A DNA stretch of 64,000 nt, from positions 1 through 64,000 of the forward strand of contig NZ_JACCBX010000017.1 of NCBI RefSeq assembly GCF_013409995.1, given 5' to 3'. Below the pieces are notes generated by a model that was given only the letters and a program-made list of their open reading frames with translations, was not told where the DNA came from and ran no database searches. Both the position numbers and the translations under genes were made by a program. This document shows positions 26,756 to 35,455 of the stretch, piece after piece. The DNA comes from Neobacillus driksii. Its GTDB lineage: Bacteria > Bacillota > Bacilli > Bacillales > Cytobacillaceae. Numbering within the stretch: the stretch's first letter is position 1; every line of letters starts with the position of its first letter.

Positions 26756-27381
26756 ATTATTTCCCACTATTAATGAATATTGACTATAAAAAGGTTGTTA
26801 TTGTTGGGGGCGGACAAGTAGCTCGTCAAAAGGCAGAAGCGCTGCTGCCAACAAAAGCACTAGTGACAGTGATAAGCCCGGCGGTAACCGAAAAATTGCA
26901 GCACTACATCAATGAAGGGCTTGTGACATGGAAAGAAAAAGCATTTGAACCTGCTGATTTAGATGATGCAGCACTGATTTTCGCCGTTACAAATGACGAA
27001 GAGGTAAACAATGCAGTGGAAGAAGCGGCCCAGCATTGGCAATTACTCAGCCGTGCGGATGCAAAAGGACGTGTTGATTTCATCAATCCAGCAGTCGTTC
27101 GTCGTGGTGATTTCGTATTGACAGTATCGACGTCTGGAGCAAGTCCAGGTCTGACACGCCAAGTAAAGACGGATTTAGAAGAGCAATTTGGAGTACATTA
27201 CGCGCAGTATGTTTCATTTTTAAAGGAAGCGCGTCAGCGAATTTTACAAGTATTTACGGGCGATGTGAAAAAACAGCTATTGGCAGAGCTCCTGGATCCA
27301 CAGTTATTAAACTGGATGGAGCAAGGTGAAAAACAAAAATGTGAAGCGTGGCTCAAGCAGCGTATAGGAGAAAAACGGTGA
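26752..27381 (+). CDS. sirC: Precorrin-2 dehydrogenase (SirC/CysG N-terminal type)
   Basis: 209 residues with an NAD-binding Rossmann start (KKVVIVGGGQVARQKAEALL) and the Met8p/CysG-N pattern NAVEEAAQHWQLLSRAD and GDFVLTVSTSGASPGLTRQV. It oxidises precorrin-2 to sirohydrochlorin (factor II), the substrate for cobalt insertion by CbiX. It starts in the cbiA stop (ATGA) and ends over the cobA start (GTGA). Confidence 0.92.
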   Translation: MNYFPLLMNIDYKKVVIVGGGQVARQKAEALLPTKALVTVISPAVTEKLQHYINEGLVTWKEKAFEPADLDDAALIFAVTNDEEVNNAVEEAAQHWQLLSRADAKGRVDFINPAVVRRGDFVLTVSTSGASPGLTRQVKTDLEEQFGVHYAQYVSFLKEARQRILQVFTGDVKKQLLAELLDPQLLNWMEQGEKQKCEAWLKQRIGEKR

Positions 27382-28139
27382 GCGGATTTGTATATATTGT
27401 AGGAGCTGGCCCTGGTGACCCAAAACTATTAACGATTCGTGGATTAGAGTGCATTCAGCAAGCAGATGTGATTTTATATGACCGTCTGGTGAATGCTGAA
27501 TTATTAAAACATGCGAAACCTGACGCCGAGCTGATTTATTGTGGAAAAGAACCAGGCAGGCATGGACTGATTCAGGATGAAATTCATCGTGTGCTAGTGG
27601 AGCAAGCCAATCTTGGCAAGCAGGTTCTACGCTTAAAAGGCGGTGACCCATTTGTCTTTGGACGTGGTGCAGAAGAAGCCGCGATTTTACGGCAAGCCGA
27701 TATTCCATTTGAAATCGTGCCTGGTATTACAGCGGGGATAGCTGTGCCTGCTTATGCAGGGATTCCTGTAACACATCGTGATCATGCTGCAAGCTTTGCG
27801 ATCGTTACAGGTCATGGGTGCCAAGAAAAGGAGCAGGACTTTTTAAATTGGTCCGCGCTTGCTCAAATTGATACGGTGGCCTTTTATATGAGCATAGGCA
27901 ATATCGCGCATATTACGAAAAGCTTAATAACCTATGGCAAAAGTGAAACAACCCCTGTTGCCGTCATCGAATGGGGCACAACCAAAAATCAGCGTACGAT
28001 TACAGGCAATCTCTCCACGATTGCCCAAGATATTCAAAAACATCGTATCTCTAATCCATCCATGATTTTAGTTGGCGAGGTGGTTAGTGTACGGGATCAA
28101 ATTGCCTGGTTTATAGAAAAGGAGCATGAATTATGTTAG
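27378..28139 (+). CDS. cobA: Uroporphyrinogen-III C-methyltransferase
   Basis: 253 residues of the SUMT family: VYIVGAGPGDPKLLTIRGLE, LYDRLVN, LRLKGGDPFVFGRGAEEA and PGITAGIAVPAYAGIPVTHR. It makes precorrin-2, the branch point to siroheme and B12. I start at the GTG at 27378 with AGGAG seven bases upstream; it overlaps the sirC stop. There is no HemD fusion. Confidence 0.94.
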   Translation: MSGFVYIVGAGPGDPKLLTIRGLECIQQADVILYDRLVNAELLKHAKPDAELIYCGKEPGRHGLIQDEIHRVLVEQANLGKQVLRLKGGDPFVFGRGAEEAAILRQADIPFEIVPGITAGIAVPAYAGIPVTHRDHAASFAIVTGHGCQEKEQDFLNWSALAQIDTVAFYMSIGNIAHITKSLITYGKSETTPVAVIEWGTTKNQRTITGNLSTIAQDIQKHRISNPSMILVGEVVSVRDQIAWFIEKEHELC

Positions 28140-28687
28140 AGGCATTAAAAAAACGCCGTGCGATTCGCCAATTTGAAACGCGCGAAGTGGAACGTGACAA
28201 AATTGAGACATTATTAGAAGCAGCAACGTATGCACCAAATGACCGTATGCGTGAGCCATGGCATTTCTATGTATTACAGGGAGACAGCTTAAAACGTTAT
28301 GAGCAGGTGGCGCGTGATTATTTACAAAAACGCTTCCCAACAAAACTACATTTGGTGGAAAGCTCAATGGAAGCCATCACAAAAACACCGCTTATCATTG
28401 TGGTGACATCTGCCATTGTCGAAGCTGATGAAGGTGCAACCAAAGATAATACCTTTGCAGTCAGCAGTGCGATTATGTCGATGTGGTTAATGGCCGAACA
28501 GCTGGGTTTAGGCATGGTATGGCGTACACGCGGTGTTGGCTTAGTGCATGAGACAGCTTTACATGATTTTATTGGTGCATCGGATGGGGAGCAATTAGTA
28601 GGGACGTTATGCATTGGTTACCCTGCAGAAGAATTCACTTCCGCGAAAAAGCGTACACCATTTGCAGAAAAAACAACTTGGCTATAA
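28133..28687 (+). CDS. cbiY: Nitroreductase family protein (CbiY-like)
   Basis: 184 residues of the nitroreductase fold with the FMN-binding start ALKKRRAIRQFE, PNDRMREPWHFYVLQ and a GTLCIGYP end region. In the B. megaterium B12 operon a similar reductase, cbiY, sits between the sirohydrochlorin genes and btuR, exactly as here. BluB (dimethylbenzimidazole synthase) is also in this superfamily, but the protein lacks enough visible BluB hallmarks to claim that. Role inferred: flavin-dependent reduction of the corrin or its cobalt. Confidence 0.75.
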   Translation: MLEALKKRRAIRQFETREVERDKIETLLEAATYAPNDRMREPWHFYVLQGDSLKRYEQVARDYLQKRFPTKLHLVESSMEAITKTPLIIVVTSAIVEADEGATKDNTFAVSSAIMSMWLMAEQLGLGMVWRTRGVGLVHETALHDFIGASDGEQLVGTLCIGYPAEEFTSAKKRTPFAEKTTWL

Positions 28688-28699
28688 GGAGGCTTGTAC

Positions 28700-29239
28700 A
28701 TGGTTCGACAGGGGATGCTGTTAGTTTATACAGGTGAAGGCAAAGGAAAAACAACCGCTTCACTTGGTGTCGCATTACGCGCAATTGGCCGCGGCATGAA
28801 GGTGAAATACTATCAATTTATTAAATCACCTGAACGTACATATGGTGAACAAATTGCCCTCGGAAAACTTGGTGTTGAAACATTGCAATTAGGTATTGGT
28901 TTTACTTGGACGAAAACACCGGAGGAGCATCGCAAGGCACTTGCGAAAGCCTGGCAGATTGTAAAAGAAGAGCTAAATGATGAAACAACAGATGTTTTAG
29001 TTCTGGATGAGTTGAATAATGCGTTAGCTATTACACGTTTTCCAATCGATGATGTATTGCCATTACAAGAGGTGTTAGCGGCCATACAAAACCGCCCTAA
29101 AACAATGCACCTTGTCATCACAGGCCGTTCTGCACATCCATCTCTACTCGCTATAGCTGATTTAGTGTCAACGATTGATGCCACAAAACATTATTATGCT
29201 GATCAGGATGTCAAAGCGATGAAGGGGCTTGAGTTTTAA
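28700..29239 (+). CDS. btuR: Cob(I)yrinic acid a,c-diamide adenosyltransferase (BtuR/CobO)
   Basis: 179 residues with the P-loop VYTGEGKGKTTASLG near residue 9, TWTKTPEEHRKALAKAW and VLDELNNAL near 100. It transfers the adenosyl group from ATP to cob(I)yrinate diamide. AAGGAGG lies seven bases before the ATG at 28700. It completes the overlapping run of corrin genes; the next gene follows after about 120 bases. Confidence 0.93.
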   Translation: MVRQGMLLVYTGEGKGKTTASLGVALRAIGRGMKVKYYQFIKSPERTYGEQIALGKLGVETLQLGIGFTWTKTPEEHRKALAKAWQIVKEELNDETTDVLVLDELNNALAITRFPIDDVLPLQEVLAAIQNRPKTMHLVITGRSAHPSLLAIADLVSTIDATKHYYADQDVKAMKGLEF

Positions 29240-29283
29240 GCACCAAGTCGCCTTGAAGTACAGACCAAACAGCATAAAAAAAT

Positions 29284-29364
29284 GTGAATGAAGTAGGGGC
29301 AACTGTTGCTATTGTGCAAGAATTGTCCATTTGTGTTGTGGAAATTGAGGAGAAAATTCAATGA
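29284..29364 (+). CDS. Possible 26-residue leader or remnant ORF
   Basis: A GTG-started frame of 26 codons (NEVGATVAIVQELSI and so on) ends in a TGA that overlaps the ATG of the next gene (ATGA). That is the same coupling seen throughout this operon. No ribosome site is convincing, so it could be the last part of a lost gene. Low certainty. Confidence 0.25.
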   Translation: MNEVGATVAIVQELSICVVEIEEKIQ

Positions 29365-30212
29365 TAAAAGGAACACCTTTACAATTTGATTTTGAAAAAC
29401 TGTGGAAAGAAGGCATGTTAGATTGGCATGGCAAGATGCCAGAACGAATGGTCGATGATGTGCTGGAAGAAGCATATTGGGCTCAGTCCATGAAGAAAAA
29501 AACATACAAGCAAACAGATAACTATTCAAAAATAATTTACGAAAAAATGAAACAACATATCCCCCAAAATTCAACTTGTATTGAAATTGGGCCGGGATGG
29601 GGCAACTATACCTTCCAACTCCGTCAAGATGTCAAAAGTTTAACGTTAGTGGATGGTTCTGAAAGTGTGCTTGCTTATTTATTTCAATACTTTGAAAACG
29701 ATACAAATCTTCAGTACGTTCATAGTAAATGGGAAGAAGCGCAAATTGAGCAGCATGATGTTGTTATTGGGGTGAACTGCTTTTATCGTATGTATGAAAT
29801 GAATGCAGCGTTGAAAAAAATGAACAGTCTTGCCAAAAAGCGTGCCATCATTGGTTTAACAACAGGACCTATTCAACCGCATTACGTTATTTTAGATGAG
29901 CAGTTTGGCTATGACATTAAACATCCTCGGCGTGATTATATTACCATCGTCAATATGCTGTATCAGTTAGGAATTTATGCAAATTGTGAAATGCTCAAGC
30001 TGGAGCGTGAGTATCGTTATGATACATTGCAGCAATTATATGAAGCACAAAGCAAAAAAATCTTATCACCTCAGTTAGATATGGCACATGTGAAAGCATC
30101 ACTCGAACGCTTTATAGTAATGGAGGATGGCCAGTATGTATACCGTTACCCATTCTATGCTGCGATTATTAGTTGGGAGCCTGTGAAATTACATGACTAC
30201 GTTACGTTATGA
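29361..30212 (+). CDS. Class I SAM-dependent methyltransferase in the B12 operon
   Basis: 283 residues. SAM-binding motif I is CIEIGPGWGNYTF near residue 73, followed by TLVDGSESVLAYL (acidic residue of motif II) and VVIGVNCFYRM (motif IV region). The N-terminal 55 residues are a tryptophan-rich cap (FEKLWKEGMLDWHGKMPERM). It does not belong to the CobI/J/L/M/CbiF tetrapyrrole methylase fold, and all expected C-methyltransferases of the pathway are already present. Its position between btuR and cbiWX suggests a role tied to corrinoid or cobalt metabolism, but no function can be assigned. GAGGAG precedes the ATG. Confidence 0.75.
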   Translation: MIKGTPLQFDFEKLWKEGMLDWHGKMPERMVDDVLEEAYWAQSMKKKTYKQTDNYSKIIYEKMKQHIPQNSTCIEIGPGWGNYTFQLRQDVKSLTLVDGSESVLAYLFQYFENDTNLQYVHSKWEEAQIEQHDVVIGVNCFYRMYEMNAALKKMNSLAKKRAIIGLTTGPIQPHYVILDEQFGYDIKHPRRDYITIVNMLYQLGIYANCEMLKLEREYRYDTLQQLYEAQSKKILSPQLDMAHVKASLERFIVMEDGQYVYRYPFYAAIISWEPVKLHDYVTL

Positions 30213-30304
30213 CATTACTAATAGGGGCTTTAATCGGGGGCACTGTTGACATAACAAATAGGACTTAGTGGTTACATGATGATGGGAGAGGGGGAGGTCA
30301 CTTT

Positions 30305-31507
30305 ATGACAACATGGAATTTAACGCAAATGCAGCGTCACTTACTCATTTGCAATGGGGCAACCTGTATGGGAGCAGGTGCTGAGGAGGTCACGCAGCAA
30401 ATTCGTGACGAAATCCGGAAAAACCGTTTAGATGAGCATATTCATACATCACGTACACGATGTAACGGCCGCTGTAAAGATAAATGCGTCGTAATTGATT
30501 ACCCAAAAGGGACATGGTATTCGGTTCAAGATGAAGAAACAGCACGTGATATTGTTCATGAAGCAGTTGAACAAGATGCGATTATTTATTCAATGGAGCA
30601 CGGTGTGCGGAAACGCAGCGAAAATCGAATGAAAGGAATCGATAAATACAAGAAAGGTAAAGGACCAATGAAAAAAGCTGTATTATTTGTTGGACATGGC
30701 AGCAGGCTCGAGGCAGGGAATATAGAAGTTCGCGAATTTATCGGGCAAATGAAAGAATACATTGATCCGGCCCTTTTAGTAGAAACATGTTTTTTAGAAT
30801 TTGCATCACCAAATATTGAAGATGGGATTCAGCTGTGTGTTGAACAAGGTGCGGATGAAATCCATGTAATTCCTATCATATTATTACATGCAGGACACTC
30901 AAAACTGCACATTCCTGCTGAAATTGAACATGCTAAAGAGCATTTCCCAGATGTTCAATTTACCTATGGCCAAACGATTGGTGTTCATGAGGAAGTTTTT
31001 GAAATTTTAAAAACAAGACTGACTGAAGCAGGGTTTGACGTGGAACAAAAGCATGAGGATACGGCCATTTTATTAATTGGACGAGGCGGCAGCGATCCAT
31101 ATGCTAATGGTGATTTTTATAAAATCAGCAGATTATTGTGGGAAAAATTACATGTACCTATTGTTGAAAGTGCCTTTATGGGAGTAACGACGCCAACTGT
31201 GCAGGATGGGATGGAACGCTGCATTAAATTAGGCGCAAAAAAAATTATTATGCTGCCGTATTTTTTATTTACGGGGATTTTAATGGAAAGAATGAATAAA
31301 ATGGCCGAACAGTTTAAAGAGTCATATCCGCATATATCAGTTGATATTGCTCAGTATTTTGGCTATCACCCAAAGTTAAGAACGGTACTCTTAGAACGAA
31401 TGAATCAGGCCATAAACGGTACTTCGACTGGAATGCAAGATTTAGAGAATTTCCGTAAATATGCGGAAGAACATGGGTATCAACATCATCACCATCAACA
31501 TAATTAG
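30305..31507 (+). CDS. cbiX: CbiW-CbiX fusion: 2Fe-2S ferredoxin plus sirohydrochlorin cobaltochelatase
   Basis: 400 residues. Residues 1-105 are a thioredoxin-like 2Fe-2S ferredoxin with Cys at 16, 21, 53, 57 and 61, resembling CbiW. A basic linker leads to a CbiX domain from Met122 (KKAVLFVGHGSRLEAGN) to about 375. This has two chelatase halves; LLHAGHSKLHIPAE supplies the metal-binding histidines. The tail is QHHHHQHN, a His-rich end as in CbiX, but the MxCxxC iron-sulfur motif of the B. megaterium CbiX tail is not seen. An internal ATG at 30668 with AAAGG upstream could also yield free CbiX. It inserts cobalt into sirohydrochlorin. GGGGGAGG precedes the GTG/ATG region at 30305. Confidence 0.85.
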   Translation: MTTWNLTQMQRHLLICNGATCMGAGAEEVTQQIRDEIRKNRLDEHIHTSRTRCNGRCKDKCVVIDYPKGTWYSVQDEETARDIVHEAVEQDAIIYSMEHGVRKRSENRMKGIDKYKKGKGPMKKAVLFVGHGSRLEAGNIEVREFIGQMKEYIDPALLVETCFLEFASPNIEDGIQLCVEQGADEIHVIPIILLHAGHSKLHIPAEIEHAKEHFPDVQFTYGQTIGVHEEVFEILKTRLTEAGFDVEQKHEDTAILLIGRGGSDPYANGDFYKISRLLWEKLHVPIVESAFMGVTTPTVQDGMERCIKLGAKKIIMLPYFLFTGILMERMNKMAEQFKESYPHISVDIAQYFGYHPKLRTVLLERMNQAINGTSTGMQDLENFRKYAEEHGYQHHHHQHN

Positions 31508-31544
31508 AGGATAGACAACCAGAAATGTAAGGAGTTCAAATAAA

Positions 31545-33062
31545 ATGGCTGAGGCTCTTAAATTGATGTTTCAAGGTACCAATTCGGATGTCGGCAAAAG
31601 TGTCGTCGTGACGGCCTTTTGCCGTATATTCGCCCAGGACGGATATAAAACGGTTCCTTTTAAGTCACAAAATATGGCGTTAAACTCTTATATCACAGTG
31701 GATGGAAAAGAAATAGGAAGAGCACAAGGGGTCCAGGCCGAAGCGGCAGGGATTCAGGCGACAACAGATATGAATCCGATTCTGCTCAAGCCGAATCGGG
31801 ATAACCAATCCCAAATTGTGGTCCATGGAAAACCGTATAAAAATATGGAAGCCAGTGCATATCGCAAGGAATTCTTTCAAACGGGTATTGAGCTGATTAA
31901 AGAATCGCTTGCTGTTCTGGCAGAAAAGTATGAACGGATTGTCATTGAAGGAGCGGGCAGTCCTGCCGAGATTAATCTGAATGACAGGGAAATGGTCAAT
32001 ATGCGGGTCGCAAGAATGGCTGACGCCCCTGTGATTTTGATTGGGGATATCGAAAAAGGCGGAGTTTTTGCCAGTTTAGTAGGAACCCTTCAGCTCATGG
32101 ACCCTAATGACCGTGACCGAATCATCGGCGTCATCATCAATAAATTCCGCGGTGATATACGGCTTTTGGAATCTGGATTAACATGGTTTGAGGAATATAC
32201 AGGAAAACCGGTTCTGGGAGTGATTCCTTATTTGGAGAATTTAAACATCGATGCCGAGGATTCCATGATATTAAATCAATATACATCGGTCCGAAATACC
32301 GAAAAAGAACTTGATATTGCGGTGATACAGTATCCGAAAATCTCCAATTTCACCGATGTCGATCCTTTTTTTACCGAACCTGATTGCCATGTCCGGTTTA
32401 TTACAAGAGCAGACCAATTACACAGCCCAGATTTAGTGATTCTTCCTGGGAGCAAGAATACGATTGAGGATTTGCTGTTTTTAAGAAAAAGTGGTATCGC
32501 CGAGAAAATCGTGGAATTGCAGCAAAAGCACGAATCCCTTCTATTTGGAATCTGCGGCGGCTATCAAATGCTCGGTGAAAAAATCGAGGATCGGTTTGCT
32601 ATTGAGTCACTTCACCATGAAATCGAAGGTCTCCGCTTACTGCCCATCAGGACGACCATTACAAAAGACAAGACGACCGTGTCATCAAACGGACTGTTAC
32701 ACCTTAACGGCAAACATTTCAACGTGTCAGGTTATGAGATTCATATGGGAGAAACGTGGACGACCCGAGAATCCCGGGGACTAATTGATACACAAGGACG
32801 ATCAGATGGCTGTAAAACCGCAGATGAAAGAATCATTGGTACTTACTTTCATGGGATTTTTCATAATGATGAATTTCGTAAGGAGCTGTTGAATCAGATT
32901 CGCCAAGCAAAAGGATTAGAGCCGATTCATCAGCGTGGATCCTTCAACCAATTGCGTGAAGAAGCATTTGATCTGTTAGCGGATCATGTAAGGTCGCACG
33001 TAAAGCTTGATTTGATTGAACAAAAAATGAAGGATTTCCCAAAAAGGCGGATTAGCCAATGA
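31545..33062 (+). CDS. cbiP: Cobyric acid synthase
   Basis: 505 residues (CbiP/CobQ). The N-terminal ATPase domain (FQGTNSDVGKSVVVTAFC, KSQNMALNSYIT, IEGAGSPAEINL) is followed by an amidotransferase domain with nucleophile GICGGYQMLGEKI near residue 332 and GTYFHGIFHN near 433. It amidates side chains b, d, e and g of adenosylcobyrinate diamide. AAGGAG lies about 11 bases upstream. Codon use looks somewhat richer in GC than the genes on either side, hinting at a separate history. Confidence 0.94.
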   Translation: MAEALKLMFQGTNSDVGKSVVVTAFCRIFAQDGYKTVPFKSQNMALNSYITVDGKEIGRAQGVQAEAAGIQATTDMNPILLKPNRDNQSQIVVHGKPYKNMEASAYRKEFFQTGIELIKESLAVLAEKYERIVIEGAGSPAEINLNDREMVNMRVARMADAPVILIGDIEKGGVFASLVGTLQLMDPNDRDRIIGVIINKFRGDIRLLESGLTWFEEYTGKPVLGVIPYLENLNIDAEDSMILNQYTSVRNTEKELDIAVIQYPKISNFTDVDPFFTEPDCHVRFITRADQLHSPDLVILPGSKNTIEDLLFLRKSGIAEKIVELQQKHESLLFGICGGYQMLGEKIEDRFAIESLHHEIEGLRLLPIRTTITKDKTTVSSNGLLHLNGKHFNVSGYEIHMGETWTTRESRGLIDTQGRSDGCKTADERIIGTYFHGIFHNDEFRKELLNQIRQAKGLEPIHQRGSFNQLREEAFDLLADHVRSHVKLDLIEQKMKDFPKRRISQ

Positions 33063-33126
33063 AGGGTGTCCAAACAGTTATCACTCCCTTGTTGGTTAAA
33101 CTGTGGATGAAATAGGAGCTTTCACA

Positions 33127-34017
33127 ATGAAAATAGGTAAGGGAAGTTGCAATGGAACATTTGGAGAACTTGTTCAAGGGATAATAGACGAACGGCCTTT
33201 TTTAATCACTTTTCCAATCCAAAGTTTGAGAAGTGAGGCAAGCTTTATCCCAGATCCAACTTCACCAGAATTAACAGGTGTGACTTCAAAGGTGAAAGCA
33301 ATTAAAGCTGGAAAATTGTTATTAAATCAGTTTGATTTGAATGGTGGCGGCAAGCTTGACATTCGGTCAAATATTCCAATTGGAAAAGGGATGGCGAGTA
33401 GTTCTGCAGATATTGTAGCATCTATGAAAGCAATTGCTCATAGTTACTCTCTCCCCCTAACACAAGATATAATTTCTGCAATTGCCGCTAAGATTGAGCC
33501 AACAGATGGTGTTATGTATGATGAGGTTGTGGCTTATGATTATATACACGGTGATCTTATTGAAAGATTTGGAGTTTTACCGCCTTTCATCCTCGTTGGG
33601 ATAGACCTCGGAGGAGCCGTAAATACAATTGAATTTAATCAATTTAAAAAAGCATATGATCGATATGATCAACATCTATTTTCAGAAGCATATCATTGGG
33701 TCAGAGAAGGGTTCAGTAAAAACGAGTTTTCTCTTATTTGTAAGGCAACAACGATTAGTGCACGAGTGAATCAAAAAATATTAAGAAAACCTTATCTTTT
33801 TGAAATGGAAAAATTAGCTCATGCATTTCAAGGCGGAATTGTTGTTGCTCACAGTGGAACAGTGGTGGGAATTTTAATAGACAAAAATAGACTGAATAGT
33901 AACGAGATTGTTTTCCAGTTATCAAAGCATTTGTCACATCTTTTCAAGAACCTGAAAAAAACCCCTTTCTATTATTCCAATGTTACTAATGCTAAAAATA
34001 TCAATTTTATTAATTAA
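33127..34017 (+). CDS. pduX: GHMP kinase, PduX-like L-threonine kinase
   Basis: 296 residues of the GHMP kinase superfamily. GSCNGTFGELVQG near the start is the PduX-type opening, and SNIPIGKGMASSSADIVA near residue 83 is the ATP-binding motif 2. EPTDGVMYDEVVAYD and LVGIDLGGAVNTIEF are also family-like, and AHSGTVVGIL is motif 3. PduX phosphorylates L-threonine for the aminopropanol arm of B12. AGGAG lies eight bases before the ATG at 33127. Last gene of the cobalamin block; the partner cobD/cbiB is not in the window. Confidence 0.87.
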   Translation: MKIGKGSCNGTFGELVQGIIDERPFLITFPIQSLRSEASFIPDPTSPELTGVTSKVKAIKAGKLLLNQFDLNGGGKLDIRSNIPIGKGMASSSADIVASMKAIAHSYSLPLTQDIISAIAAKIEPTDGVMYDEVVAYDYIHGDLIERFGVLPPFILVGIDLGGAVNTIEFNQFKKAYDRYDQHLFSEAYHWVREGFSKNEFSLICKATTISARVNQKILRKPYLFEMEKLAHAFQGGIVVAHSGTVVGILIDKNRLNSNEIVFQLSKHLSHLFKNLKKTPFYYSNVTNAKNINFIN

Positions 34018-34639
34018 TGTAATTCTCATCCATCTATACGATTCTTCCGCTTTGGTTATTTTTATCGTTACCGTCAGAACCGCAAATCCCAAAATCATCA
34101 AAGGGTTTGCAAAAAGAATGTTCGCTGAGATCAAGAATCGTTCCATAGTTGGAAACAAGGATGAGAGACAGAAGCAAAATAGATGGAATCCTATCCAGAG
34201 AAGCACCTTTCGTATTTAGAGTGGTGGACAGTGAAGGTCAAGGATGTCTCTTGGCAGGAAGCTTAAAAAAGATATAATTACTATATACAGCATGGACCCA
34301 CTTCTTTTGCGTTTGATTTTAAGCACACATTTGATGAAAAAGGTGAAAAGTGTGTGGTTAAGTAGTTGGTGTTCTCTTGATTAATTTTAATTAGGTCTTC
34401 AAAAAAAATATTGTTTCCACACCTGGGAATGATCGTGCTAAACACTTTGTTAAGCAGTGAATTTGTAATGAAATTCACTGTTTTTTTATGGAATATATAA
34501 ATTGTATTTAGCGGACAGGGGAATGGTTTTTACCTATACCACGTCTATCTTTAAACCAGATAATAGATTGTCAATAATAAATAGTGCAACCTAAAAGGTT
34601 TATTCCCAAAAACTATGATTCACTGTGTAGCCAATCATA
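34018..34639. other. Intergenic stretch after the cobalamin block
   Basis: Short overlapping frames on both strands exist but none has a ribosome site or a recognisable domain. A coding-like scrap (GPTSFAFDFKHTFDEKGEK, about 34292-34362) suggests a lost gene. A strong terminator lies at 34455-34487. Confidence 0.4.
34455..34487 (+). terminator. Intrinsic terminator
   Basis: CAGTGAATTT and AAATTCACTG form a perfect 10-base stem followed by seven T. Confidence 0.85.
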
Positions 34640-35455
34640 CTACATGACTTCGCCTGTTCCGAGCACATAGCGTATCGGCTGACTATCACCACCTTCAAAT
34701 AATTGTTTGAGTAAGAGTTCTTTTATTTTGTTGGTAACAATTCCGTAAAAGAAGGCAATTGGTTTTAATACGGATTTAGTAGATTTCAGTTTACGAATCA
34801 GTTGCTTAAAGGACTGAATCGCGATACTGAGAATGTCATCTGTATGTTGATCAAATTCAAATCGAAAAGCAGCGATTTGGACCATATGCCAGTATTCTTC
34901 AATCGTTTTAGCATCAGAAAAAAAGTATTTTACGGTTTGAACAAATGCTTGAGGAACTTTATCACTAACAAAAGTGTGATCGAGTTCAATACGGTTTTCG
35001 TTACGTTTATTATTCTTTTGATGATTTGTTTTTAAAAGATTATTAGTTTCTTTAGGCTGGTTCAATTTTTTCGACTTGGGTGGTTCACTTTGTGGGAAAC
35101 GATTAAAGCTATAAAGGTTACTAGACTGGGATCCATTTTTCCGTTCTGTTTCATAGATGGTGACGATCCCTAAATCCTTCGCTTTGATGATCATCCGTTT
35201 AAAAGTAGAGCGGCAGATTCCATTACCTTGATACTCTTCATTAATCGCCTTTAGCAGAGTTCCAATTTTTGCATTACAAACCCCAGGGACCTTTGCAGAA
35301 AAACGAACCAGACGTTTTAATCCGACGAGCTCCCCCTTCGAGAACTCATCCTTCTTCACAGCTAACCACATTTCTACATGCGTATTAAACTCCTTCACAC
35401 TTTTAAACTGAGAATACCCTTCAAACCCTTCAATTCTGCCAGATTTCAAATTCAT
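34640..35455 (-). CDS. Helix-turn-helix protein, plasmid/phage replication-like
   Basis: 271 residues. The N-terminal part (about 15-110) contains a winged-helix-like region (KRLVRFSAKVPGVCNAKIGT, then ICRSTFKRMIIKAKDLGIV). A low-complexity basic linker rich in Lys and Asn spans about 125-160, and an all-helical C-terminus follows. This layout is common in replication-initiation or DnaD-like proteins of Bacillus plasmids and phages. I start at the ATG at 35455, ten bases after GGGGTGG; an upstream in-frame ATG adds 23 residues. It is alone next to a gene-poor stretch, so it may mark an integrated element. Confidence 0.6.
   Translation of the reverse strand: MNLKSGRIEGFEGYSQFKSVKEFNTHVEMWLAVKKDEFSKGELVGLKRLVRFSAKVPGVCNAKIGTLLKAINEEYQGNGICRSTFKRMIIKAKDLGIVTIYETERKNGSQSSNLYSFNRFPQSEPPKSKKLNQPKETNNLLKTNHQKNNKRNENRIELDHTFVSDKVPQAFVQTVKYFFSDAKTIEEYWHMVQIAAFRFEFDQHTDDILSIAIQSFKQLIRKLKSTKSVLKPIAFFYGIVTNKIKELLLKQLFEGGDSQPIRYVLGTGEVM

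Noticed and set aside
28133..28687. Calling the nitroreductase BluB (dimethylbenzimidazole synthase)
   Set aside because: Only general nitroreductase motifs are visible; position matches CbiY of the B. megaterium operon better.
33934..34206. Minus-strand 90-codon hydrophobic frame overlapping the end of the threonine kinase gene
   Set aside because: No ribosome site, overlaps a well-supported gene, and composition is what the complement of coding AT-rich sequence gives.
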